Under the pieces are notes generated by a model that did no database searches, was not told the DNA's origin, and saw nothing but the letters and a program-made list of their open reading frames with translations. The translations under genes and the position numbers were made by a program. Shown here in pieces: positions 1 through 11,400 of a stretch of DNA of 64,000 nt; positions within the stretch are counted from its first letter, which is position 1; every line of letters begins with the position of its first letter. The DNA is taken from assembly GCA_037962975.1 (NCBI GenBank), contig CM075670.1, forward strand, positions 154,384,501-154,448,500, given 5' to 3'. Source of the DNA: Clitoria ternatea (lineage: Eukaryota; Streptophyta; Magnoliopsida; Fabales; Fabaceae).

Positions 1-2600
1 TATGTAATATTGGATGCCTTTCGATGAGGGATGTGATATTATTGATGTTGGGTGTGACTTACCCTTAAGATTTAGAAAATCTTCATTTTAGGAAAAGAAT
101 TCCTAAAACCTAACATAATTGTGTAAATTAGTGTTTTGACAAATCTAGGAGTTGATATTGAACTCTAAGAGAGGTGTCGCTTATTTAAACTTGTGATAAT
201 GCCTTGTGTTGGCTTATTTATTGAATACATGTGTATATATGCATGTTGATAGGAGATCATATTTCAGGAAATATGGCGAAATATTTGGAACATACACATC
301 ATTGCGGTTCTTCTCTCGAGGTAGGAAAAGAGTTTACATTTCAATTGCATGAGTGAATAATTGGTGGTTAATGTATATGAATGTACTCATGTTTTCCTTA
401 TCATGATTATTTTGAATGATGAGATGATTAGTAATGTGATGGATGATAGGATTGGTAATTTGTTGAATGTTTAGGAATTTCATATATATGAGATGATGAT
501 GAATGTTTAGTGGTCCCTTTTGAAGGGCATGATTTAATTGTTGATGGAAATCCATGGATGGATGGATTATTCAAATTGTGATGTTGTGTTTATGATGTTA
601 TGCATAATTGAGGAACTAATAGGGCTATATTGAGTTTTAGTGTGGTTGAATGTCATAGAGTAGATCCAATAGCCTCTATGCATGAATTATGACTTGTAGA
701 AACTGGAATGGGCCAATTCCATTGAGAATTGACCCTTGTGTTGCACAAAAATACCTTAAAATAGGTTAAACACATTTATGTGTATAAGTCCCTCATTTTT
801 GGGAATTTTTGAGTATGGTTGGTGGCCACACATCATAAATTGTGTATATTTGGTTGTGTAAAAATTTGGTAGCATTTGGAATTCATATGAGTGATTTAGG
901 GTACTCAGAAGTTGGAAAAATCAGCTTTATGGGCATTTTTCTACATAAATGTTGTCTTGAATCGATTCAAGGGCTACTGGAAGTGTCTGAATCAATTCAT
1001 AAGTTTCTTGAATCGATTCAAAGCCCCCTTTAATTGCTTGAATCGATTCATATGGGCTTGAATCAATTCAAGGGCCTCTATTTTCCCTATTTTAGGTTTT
1101 AACAATGTGTGAATTGATTCATGAGGGGTTTTAATCGATTCAAAGCCCTCTGTTTTCACTGTTCGGAGTTTCAACATGCATGAATCATTTCATGGAGTGC
1201 TTGAATTGATTCACGACCCTGTTTTTGGCCACTGTCAATATTTTTTCATTTGCTGCTTTTCCCTTGCTGTTTTTGGCCCGTTTGGGTATCTTAATGAAAG
1301 TTGTAGATAATTATGTGACAGAGGTGTAGAAATTGGTATCACCTTAATTGAGTTTTCTAACTCTCCTCAGGTGTAAAACACAGGACCTACTATATTGTAA
1401 AACTTAAATTTAAAAGGGTTTTGAACCCAACTTTTTATGATTGTCGAATTGGGACTAATAGGTGATATTTGTGACATGTCCCACTACTTTTAAGATTAAA
1501 AATGAACTTTTCTTATATGTATTAACATTGAAATTTATTATGAGCTTATTATTACCCAAAACCCCTTTATTATGTAAAAACAAGAGATTGTATTAGGGGT
1601 ATATGATGATGGTGTGTCTTGGTGGTGTTTGATATTGATTGAGACATTGGAAAAATATACGTGTGCCTATGATATGTTATGAAAACATGAACGTAAACCA
1701 CTAATAATATGATATGATGAATGATAGTGAAAGTTAAATGATGGGGTTGTAAGACACACCATTGTATCATGATGAAACTGATAAGGGGATGATTTCATGA
1801 CAATGTGTTTGTTATAAATTGACGAATCAGACATGATGTCGATAATGAGTAATGATGGATGGCTGTTATTATTGATGATTTGTTGAATACCATTGTGTTT
1901 GATACAAGTGTGACCTTGTATATGTGGTTTGAATTGTATTGGTGAGATGTTGTAAATGCCACACTAGAATGTAAAATAATGGAAATGATTAATGAGATGA
2001 AAAAACCACTCAGAAATTATATGGTGATGTTGATGAAAGATTGATGAATGTTATTGATGTTTGTGATGCCATTGTGAATGTTGCAAGTATTGACTTGCAT
2101 GTACGATATAACTATGTTGAGATGAAATGGCACACTTCAAACTTGAAAACAATGGCTAAAACCAACAATGATAAAATCCACTAAGAGTTGTATGGTGGTG
2201 TTGGTGATGATGATGATGATTGATGAGTGGCATGATAGGATGTATAGTGTGAGAATGCATTGATTGGCATTTGCATCCATGACATATCATACGCTGCCAG
2301 TAAAGAATATTAGGGGATTCCTCCGGTTGGCCCAGTGGGAGGGCGGCTCTATGCACGAGCATTCTTGTTGTTCCCCTGTGACTCGGTGTGTAAGTCATAA
2401 AGTTGCCCATGCTAAGCTACAGGGAGATGCATGTGGTTGACCCTTGTGGGGGTGGCTCATAAGGAGCAGGTGCCCCGGTGGTCCTTTGGATCACAGCTAC
2501 CATGATATGAGTCATGGTTAGCCCGCAACACCTTATATTGTTGATTATATTGTTTACCTCAGTGATGGTGAAAATGTCCGGTGTTGCAAAATAGGCGATG
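1..2600 (+). mobile_element. Left part of outer Ty3/gypsy-like LTR (copy Z)
   Basis: No coding region is supported here. The sequence belongs to the same LTR family as copies A and B. It shares with A the 'aaaagaattcc' block (about 90-105 here, 3965 in A), and with B the block holding 'ggttggcccagtgggagg' (2323 here, 29062 in B). It stops at 2600 where copy A begins. The interrupted sequence resumes at 27415 and 31987, which can be shown because copy B carries the uninterrupted form gatgcggtttggtacc near 29333. The start of the LTR lies outside the window, and no internal domain is present. It contains a palindrome array at 958-1213. Confidence 0.65.
958..1213. repeat. Array of TGAATCGATTCA palindromes
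   Basis: Nine copies, some degenerate, of the 12-bp palindrome TGAATCGATTCA start at 958, 988, 1009, 1039, 1059, 1110, 1131, 1181 and 1202. Steps are 30, 21, 30, 20, 51, 21, 50 and 21 bp, so copies form pairs 20-21 bp apart with pairs about 51 or 71 bp apart. Sequence between copies is not conserved. The array lies inside an LTR and was read by eye. Confidence 0.85.
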
Positions 2601-4477
2601 TGTAACCACCCGAATCTTATAAAAATGATTAACTGAGGAGAATAAATAATAAATAATTGTATATGGGTTGAGTTATGTCCCAAAAACATTGAATAATTAA
2701 GTTGGGATTTATTATGGATATTTATAATTTATTGAGATTTAAGGAGTTAAAATTTTACCCGATTAAAATATGGGTGTCGGACCAAGTATCTCTGATTGAG
2801 ATGCCGTTGGTTAGGGCTATTAAGAATATTATTGGGAATCTGAATATATCTTCAGAATAATTTTTGGAGTTAGTATTGAGCCCGAATGGAGATCCTGTTT
2901 GTCATAAAATGGTGAAATTACTAATGAGGGGAATAAAACTTAAAATAAAACCCCATTCTCTTACCCCTCTTTTCACGTGGGATTCCCAAAGGCAAACACA
3001 CTGGCCTTCTTCATCCTTCTTCTCCTTCATCTTTTCATTCCTTTCCACCTTTCTCTTCAAAAACCTAAGCCAAGTGGTGTCTTCTTCTCCCTTCATTATT
3101 CTTACTTGAGGAAGCTTGAAGGAAGCCATTGGAGGCTGGAACTCTTCCCCCTCTTCTCCTTTATTTTCGTGTGACCCTCTCCCTCTTTTAGCAACTCATG
3201 GTTGTTTCTTGGTTGAGGTAAGTTCCTCATTATTTTTCATGAGCTTTATGCTCTAGGTTTTAGGTTTTTGGTATTTGGGGGAGTATTTATTGCATGAGGG
3301 TTATTGGGAGAAACATTAGGTATGGAAACCCTAAGATGAGGTGGCTTAAATGTAAGTTTTTATGAGCATTTAATGTGGTACCCAAAATTAACGTTGAATG
3401 GTGATGGGAAATTAATGAGCATTTATGATGGTGATGGGTTCTAGTGAAAACCCTAACTTTAATAAATTAGGGGAAATGTAAGATGTGAATAGAATGTATA
3501 TTTAATGATGTTAGGCAATAATGTTAATGATGAGAGATAGCCATTGATGATGGTTGATGAATATTGATATGGTTGTTAGGTTCTCATGAAACCTGGCCCT
3601 AAGAATTTGGGGAAAGTGGATATATTGTAGCTTGGGAGGTTAATTGAATGTGGATAGATGATATTTAAGGTTAAATGTTGCTTAAAATGATAGAGGACCA
3701 CTGATAGTGAAGCCTATAGATAGATGTTATGAGGGATTGGTGTGATAAGATTGTGGCTTGATGAAGTTCTAGGCCATTTTGGTGTGCCATTTGAATTTGA
3801 TTCATTAATTATGGTTATTGGAGGATAAGAGAGCCATGTTGAATCTTGAGTGATAATGATGGCAGATGGATGATTCATACGACGATTGATTGCATTACGA
3901 AGGACATGATGTTGTTATTAATGAGTGTAGTTAGCCCTTTAAGATCTAGAGGATCTTGGTTTTGGGAAAAGAATTCCCAAAGACTAACACAATTACATAA
4001 ATTGGTGTTTTGATAAGTTTAGAACTTGTTCATAAGCCATACAATATGTAAGTCATTATTTAGAATTTATGAGAAATGCCTTGAGATGGTTATTGATTAT
4101 ATGAATGCATATGTGTATGTGATATGTAGATTGTATTCTGGATTGTGTGGTAGAATATTCGGAGCGTGCATTTGGTTACGGCTCTTCCCTCGAGGTAGAA
4201 GAGGAGTTTACATTCAAATTGCATGAGTAGATTGATAGTGATTGTTGTATGTGTTTAGTACTCATGCTTGCCTTGCCTTACAGATATTGAGATAATATAA
4301 ATGGTAGTTTGATGATTATTGAGGATGGTGTATGAGAGTATGTGATGATTGTTATAGAAATATAAATATATATATGATGATGATAAGTGTGATTTTAATG
4401 TGAATAATGAATTGGAATAGAGATTATTGAGTATGAATGTTGAGATAAGTTTAAAACGCTTAACAAGAGGTGTAGGA
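2601..4477 (+). mobile_element. LTR copy A, first segment
   Basis: A begins with TGTAACCACC directly after the TSD copy cgatg (2596-2600). The matching cgatg is at 27410-27414, after A ends. Its first 400 bp align by eye with the start of copy B (27423), sharing 'gggtgtcggaccaagtatct' at about 2771 and 27598. A pyrimidine-rich stretch at 2950-3180 resembles a transcribed leader but holds no convincing gene. Without its two insertions A is about 5.1 kb. No internal region accompanies it, so it is probably a solo LTR. Confidence 0.75.
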
Positions 4478-7225
4478 TGTAACATCCCGATTTAATAATT
4501 AATTGCCGAATGAAAATAAATCATTGAAGTGATAATTGCAAGGTGGGAAAAATTATTTATTAATTATAATTATAATTAACTTAATTAACTCAACTTAAGA
4601 AATAATGACTAGTTAAGAATGATTAACTAATAATTGCTGGCTGATTGTGATTGGTGTACTGCTTCACGCTTTCCCACCCCACTTCCCCTTCTCTCCGTGC
4701 ATGCATATATGGGCTACTGGGCCACCCTATCATTCATTTTTCCATTTCAGACTTTTCTTCTTTCTGTTCTCTCTTCTTCCCTTCTTCTTCGCTCTTTATT
4801 CTCCTTCTCTTCTTCTTCTTTCCTCTCTACTCCCTACGCCGTGAGCTCGCGACCGTGGTGGCTGAGGATCAGAGTCCTCCTTCCTTACTCGACGAACCAG
4901 AGAGGGGGAGGGCGTGCATTCCCTCTGCATGCAACCAGTCTTTTCCCCACGACTCCTCCGTCGACTTTCCTCTTTCTCCCTCTCCTTGTTCGAGGCTACC
5001 GAGTCTCAATGAAGATCTGCACCATGAAATGCTGCAAGGAGGTTGGAGCATTCACAGCGCTGTGGTGGAGCTGCTCAAAAGAACAAGCAGGGGAAATGGG
5101 TGCCTCGGAAGATGGGAAATCTCCACTGGACCTAGTGGAAGGTCAAGGTGGTGCCCTGAGGGCTTGGACCTCCCCGCTGATCTTGCATGCAAGGCTGTTT
5201 AAGAGCAGGAGTGGCTCGAAGTTCCTCCAAAGCCAAGTGTAGTGATGGATGACTGATGAGGGGTCGCCCCATTGTGAATCAGTGAATGGGCTATGCAGAG
5301 AAACCGATTGGGGCTGTAAGCCCTTGGAGCCTTGGAATCTTCATCGCAGGTAGGGGGCGCTCTGCATGTCCAATGCATGGTTTCTGGATAGTCCGAGCGA
5401 ACGTATTACCTTACGTGTTCGTGTGATTATGACTCTGTGAGATGTTTGACTGTTGATTATCAGATATCGTATGTATGTGTGTTAGTGAAGTCCTGTTAAT
5501 TATTTCGTACTCGTGTGCTTGCGTTCAGAATGTGTTGTTGCTATATGTTGTACATGTTGCTGAGTGGAGTCTGGATGAATGATGATTATTACCTGTGTGG
5601 CGTGTGACTATTGCTGTCCAAGAGGCGTATGATAGCATTGGTGATGTTGTAGAGTTAATGTATAAATTGCATGTTAATTGTAATGTGAATATCAAGCACA
5701 TTGTGTGGTCTATTGTTGACTCCCGGGTGAATACGATATGAATTGCTTAAGATGAACTTACTGAATGTGGATGACTACCGTGACATGCATGAGGTTACAT
5801 TTATGAATAGAGGGTGACCCGTGGAAGGTCGTGCGCCCCGAGGGAATGACCTCCAGCTACAGACCCTGGCTAGATCCTGATAGTGCTTGTGGTAGCCGTA
5901 GGAGCTAGAGAAGAGTCTCGAGACGCCCATGGGAGGCCGGTACCACCTGGTAAGAGCTGAAGGACGAGGGGCCAGAAAAAGGGAAACTGTAACTAAAAGT
6001 CATTACCCGAGTCGGATCCGCATGCATATAGGTAGGTGCATCATTGACGAGAGCAACACGCTCCTTAAAATCTGTGAATACTATTAATGAGTTCCAACTG
6101 GATTTGCGTGTGTGTTAACACTGAGGCTAAGTATTATTGATGTTATTGTTAAGGGATATGTTGTTGTAAATAGTAGAAATTAGATAACCGTGAATGACGA
6201 GTAATCCGGCTAGTGACTTGTGTAGATGCTTATTTAAATGTTAGCAAATGCTAGTATTGACTAAGATAGATGGAGTATGTTGAAAGAGAATGCGTATGCT
6301 AAGCCGAGCCAATAACTGTGATTGTGTATGTGAAAGCTCACCCCCCTACACCATTTTTTAGTATGTGCAGGATGGACTTGGAAGTGCTGACAGGGCCTCA
6401 AGTCTGAGTGTGGCGCACTCTAATTGTTGAGTGCTTATATTGTATTCATTATGTTTAGTTAGGGTAGCCTTGGCCGGCTCTTATGTAAAATGACGATTAA
6501 TGTTTATAAAGATTGATTAGGAGAAATATAGATATGGGTTACTTGTATGGGATTGTAAGTGTTGGTGAATATATACATGTATATAATGTTAAGATAATGG
6601 GTACTCCGAGTGTGTGATTGTGTATAGACCTGGGTTGTATGCTGGTGAGTTGTGTTGGGCTCTTTCCGAGTGGGGGAATACGCATACGGATTTTGAGGGA
6701 AACCCCCTTTAATGAATTCTAAGTGGACGTTATAAATACTCTGAGCGAATAAGTCGTGGCGTGCCGAGTGAGTTAACTACCTGATTTTCCGAGTGAAGTG
6801 CGAGCGTGAGGAATTGCCGAGTGGACCTCATCCATATCCGAATAGGAAATTACCTTGTACCGGTGTTCGCCTCAGCGAGTTAGACCTAGCTCTAACGAGT
6901 GCGTGTTTGGAGAGGCCTTGTGTTGGACTCCGCCCAAATATCTTCCTCTCCGTTGTTGCATTATCCTGTCTCGCTCGGGCGGTGTTGGACCCCGCCTGAG
7001 CGAGTGGACGTTGTAGTGTAATTCGCCCAGGCGTTGTTGCGCTTTGCTGAACTGGGCGGAGTGGTTCAAGTTTCATCCCTTCCTCAGGTTGCCATACATA
7101 TGTGTCTTCCTTATCCTTCCCTTGCCTTCCTCTTTTTTTCTATGCCAAGCGACCCGTGGCTATTTTGTGAAAAAAATTTCCCTCGGTTTTGGGTTTAATT
7201 ATTTATTAAAATTTAGGGTGTTACA
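4478..7225 (+). repeat. 5' LTR of the LARD-like element
   Basis: Runs from TGTAACATCC to GGGTGTTACA and is repeated almost unchanged at 11401-14155. A CT-rich block (4730-4830) and a 202-codon open frame (4634-5242) recur in both LTRs, but no known protein is encoded. Near the 3' end (6960-7060) is an imperfect inverted pair built on CTCGCTCGGGCGG and CCGCCTGAGCGAG. CCGAGTG heptamers are scattered from 6600 to 6830. Confidence 0.88.
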
Positions 7226-7228
7226 TTT

Positions 7229-7240
7229 TGGTATCAGAGC
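7229..7240 (+). other. Primer binding site, initiator-Met tRNA type
   Basis: TGGTATCAGAGC starts 4 nt after the 5' LTR end. It is the common plant LTR-retrotransposon PBS complementary to the 3' end of initiator methionine tRNA, and it fixes the element's plus-strand orientation. Confidence 0.9.
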
Positions 7241-10200
7241 AGACCGAAAGGTCCAAGGCCAAGGTATGCTTACCAAGTGTAAGCGGTTGTATGCAGTATG
7301 ACCGAGTGGTTATCATTGTTGTGATATTGATTTGTGAATAGGAGGTCATTTCCCTTCTGGTCCGATTGATTGTATGCCCTGACTTAATCAGTATTGTATG
7401 TGTTCGATGATTTGGTATATGTTTGACTATGAATGGTGTGGTTGTATGCCTGTGCCTTGTTGAAGAATTTGAACGTGTGATGAATGAATAGTATATGATT
7501 TGCAGTACAAGAAATGTGTTAGCCTTAGTTCCTTTTACTTGAACCTGAACCCTTTGGAGTAGAAGACATAATTTGGTGCCTGTAATTAATTACACCCTCT
7601 ATGTTGCGTGAACTCCTATACTGTGCATGAAGACCCGAGTAATATATGTATGCGTATTTGTTGTGTGTGAGAGATTAGTTTAACTATAAGTCGAAAATGG
7701 AGACGAGTGTTGACATGGGAAGAGAGTTAGTGATCCCCTCCGAGTGAAAGGAAACCTAGGTAATCCCGAGTGGATGAGACAGTGTGATGCCGAGCGAGAG
7801 TTTACCGACCAGAAGATGACACCTACGACTCTGAGTGGATCCATTATAATAAATCATTAAGTAGATAGAAATATCCGAGTAAGTCTTGACTTAGTGGGAA
7901 AACCAAAGTAGGAGAGATTACAGTTGCCGAGTAAGAATGAGTGAAGAGGACGGGTGATACCGAGTGGGAATCGACCCGAATACCCTTAGGGTGATAACTA
8001 TTGAGGTTTCCCGAGTGAAGAGTGACTAAATAATTCAGAGTGAGGAGTCCCTTTTAAATCCGGGTGAACAGAATGTGTGCACACTATAACGGTTATTGAG
8101 ATCAATATGAATTACATGAATATGTGGAATGTTATCTAGAATAACATGATTGAATATATATATATGTGTTGATGATGTCCTAAAGTGCAAAGTGAGCCTA
8201 TGGCTGTGATTATATGGGATTATAAATAATGTAAGTGATATAGCCGAGAGCTGGCTGGATAGATTCTGATTGAATGATAGCGTGTATGTATTGAATGTTG
8301 GTACACACGTATACGTATATGCATATATATGATACTGTATGGTTTAAGTGGATAAGGTCTAAGGAAGAAGTAATTACGCGGTAATGGTCAGAAACTGACT
8401 GTTATTACACCATTTTGGGGTGATAGTAACTGCTACTTGACGATTGTCATCAGGAGAGTTACACTAACTTATGAGTAATGAGGAGGTGTATGATTTTTGT
8501 GTAAATCGGAAGCCTGTAGCCATTATACTGTTTTACCGTAGGGGTAAATTATATTACATGATTGTTGCTGTGCGACGTGTCCTACGTGGTGTATCATGAT
8601 AATGTTGATGTGAATATGTGCTTATATATATATGCATGTGAATTGCAATTAATTCTTGTGAGTAAGTATTGACTAAATGAGTATGTATGTACCGATACTG
8701 TTATCGAGTGTAATGTGGTGTCATAATTGAGAAGGTACGTTATTGTGCAACTCCCGATTGGATATGACGTTGTGAATGAAATCCTTAATGTAGTTTGGAA
8801 TTGATTTGAGTAAGCCCGATCGGATGAACATATAAATATATATATATTGATACTATTGTTGAGTGCAATGTGTGGTTATGGTTATGGTGCATGCCGTAGT
8901 GAACAATAATATACCCATGAATAATTGTTATAAAATCCGACTGAGTGGTTCTATGTGTCTTAGTGTCGTTGCCGAGTCTATGGTGTGTTATGACAACATG
9001 TGTGAATGTGAATTACTTAATCCTGAACGAATTGCATGAAGCCGAATGAGTGATGTCATTATATAGCTGAGAATTGAGAATTTAATCCGAGCCATGATTT
9101 TGTGATGAATAAGATTTAGAGGAAATATTTACTCGGTGTTGGCTGGAAGCCGATTGTTGTATTGCCATCAACTGTTTTACAGAAGTGATAAATAATTTCC
9201 ATGCTTGTTGTTGCGTGATGTACCTTATGTGATGCATAATGTTGATGTAGATGTATTGCTTTAATGTGTATGTAAACTGCCATTAATTACCGTGTGAACT
9301 AGTATTAGTTGAGTGAGCCAGGTCAGTGTGAGTCATGCTGTCCTGAGATGACTCTTTATGCCGTAGGCATTGTGGCAGCATACATGTTGCAGTGACTGTG
9401 TAATTGTTGTAACCCTATAGGAATGAGACGTCATCCTATAAGATGGATGCAGCAATTCATGAGTCGGGCAGGTGAAGTTGTAGCTGCTTATGGTGATGGT
9501 GAGTCTTTCAGGCTGACCCGAGGGAGGAGAGGAGTTGTATTAAGTAGATCATAAGTGCCTATGTATTAAAATGAGGACTGCTTAACCTTGTCATGTTGCC
9601 CCGAGAGGATTAGAGGTCGTTGAGTTTGGAATGGCTACTAAAGGGACGATTAGTTATTGAAATAAAAAGGGTGATCAAATCTACCATTAAATTAGAGTTT
9701 TATAAGTTAGCCGAGTGGTACTGTAAGTTTAATAAGGAAACCTGGACCTTAAGCCAAGGTGTTCGGTAAGGTGAGGATTGCTCGGGAAAGATTAGTATGT
9801 TCCGAGTGTGTGAGAGTGGAGATGGTTTCGAGTGAAATCCTTCTGGGAGAAATGAACTGCTGAGCGAAAATTATGATGTTCCGAGTGAAGCATCGTTTTG
9901 ATCATCCATAAGGAGCTGTGTCCGAATGGCACTTCTGTGTTAGGCAAAATCAAAGTAGAATATCCGAGTCGTGTGAATTTCGGGTGAAGTGTCTCGGAGT
10001 GTACCACTTTCGAGTGGATGGTACCGTGTGGAGCGGTTCTGAGAGGAAGGCATCGAGTATGGAATTCCTAATAGCCGTGTGATGTTCCACCACGTGATCT
10101 TCATCCCGGAGAAAAGTACTTCTAGTCAGAAAATGGAACTTCGAGTGTGCAAGTTTTCGAGTAAATTACCCAAGGGGGGAGTAAATACCGAGCGGTAAAC

Positions 10201-11386
10201 TTATTCATAGCTGTGTTCGGGTGATGTTGAGCTGTTGAATCTGAACTCAGATTTATGTTTGGAGTAGGCCTGTATTCCGAGTGAAAATTGGGTAAATAGA
10301 AAGTCTCCGAGTGAAGGATCTCCAAGGGGAATAGATATCCAAGAGAAAGATTTATTTGAAATCGTATTCAGGTCAGCGTTTGGGACTGTTGGGCTTGGAC
10401 TCGAGTTGGTTTCGAGGTAGGCTTGATTTCGAGTAAATTTTTGCAAGTGGAAGGGTTTCCGGATGAGAACTGTCCTGAAAACCCCGATTGATATTTTCGA
10501 GTGCGAGGGCCGAGTGACATTCGTGGGTTACAAGCATGGAGTTAGCCAAAGGAATGGTTAAGAATCTGAGATGTTAGAACCGAGTGTGGTACCTGTACGA
10601 GGCAAATCCAGGCAAGTGTGCTAATTGAAGCATATGGGATGAGTGTTCATTTTGGTTTGTGGTCGAAATTTTTAGAAATCTGAGAGCTTAATCTGAGATG
10701 AATCGGTCGGTAGTGGGTATTATAGGGAGTCGGTGATGATGTTTACCGACTAGACTCTTCCCAATTGGTTGAATAACACCTAGAATGTGTCCCATGCGAC
10801 CCAATGTCGAGCCTATGCTTTGTGGGAGCTCTTTGTCATGTCGGGTGACTCATTGAGTCGGGGAACCCGATGGTGTAAATACGCCGATCGGTATTGAAAG
10901 TGTAAGGCCGAGCGGCCAAGAGACTGGAAAGTGCCAATAACTAGGGTAAACTAGCGGAGTTGAATGAGGGTAACTACGTGGGAAATGGAATTCCGAGTGT
11001 AATGAAGTCTATGAAGAGCTGTTTTATTTACGCTGATTAGAAATTGCGAAGCAGTCAAAAATGTTGAGAAACGAAGAGTTGCAGCAAGAGCAGGACTGTG
11101 GTATTCCGATCCGTTTGTTGAGGTAGTCTGAGTGAAAGGAAGGAATGTTATTCCGAGTCAATGGTGACACTCCCGAGTGGAAATGTGTTAAGAGTGATGT
11201 CTCGATTTTCTGGGTGGAGCGGTCGGTAAATTGCTTTGGTAGCCAACTTTACTGACTGGAATTTAAGCAATGGATGAATACTTGAGGTGCATAGATGTGT
11301 AATTGCTTATTGTGGTATGGCAGTGATTTTCCGAGTGGTTCAGTGAGGCTAAGCATATGTTCGAATTTCGAGGACGAAATTCCTTT
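7241..11386 (+). mobile_element. Gene-less interior of the LARD-like element, rich in CCGAGTG
   Basis: There are no credible coding regions over 4.1 kb; the longest open frames are under 90 codons and show no retroviral motifs. From about 7740 to 11340 the heptamer CCGAGTG and one-base variants recur many times on the plus strand, often before short A/G-rich runs. Spacing looked irregular in the part I measured. The same heptamer is abundant in the Ogre-like LTR (42360-43060) and in LTR copy B (30781-31440). Confidence 0.75.
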
Positions 11387-11400
11387 GAGAGGGGGAGAAC
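11387..11400 (+). other. Polypurine tract of the LARD-like element
   Basis: The purine run GAGAGGGGGAGAA ends one base before the 3' LTR (11401), as expected of a plus-strand primer. Confidence 0.85.

Noticed and set aside
2156..2689. Minus-strand frames in the block shared with 28682-29395
   Set aside because: The shared block is LTR sequence. The frames differ in length and composition between copies and show no conserved protein.
4634..5242. A 202-codon open frame repeated at 11557-12165
   Set aside because: It is kept in both places because the two LTRs are recent copies of each other. The protein is low-complexity and matches no family I know.
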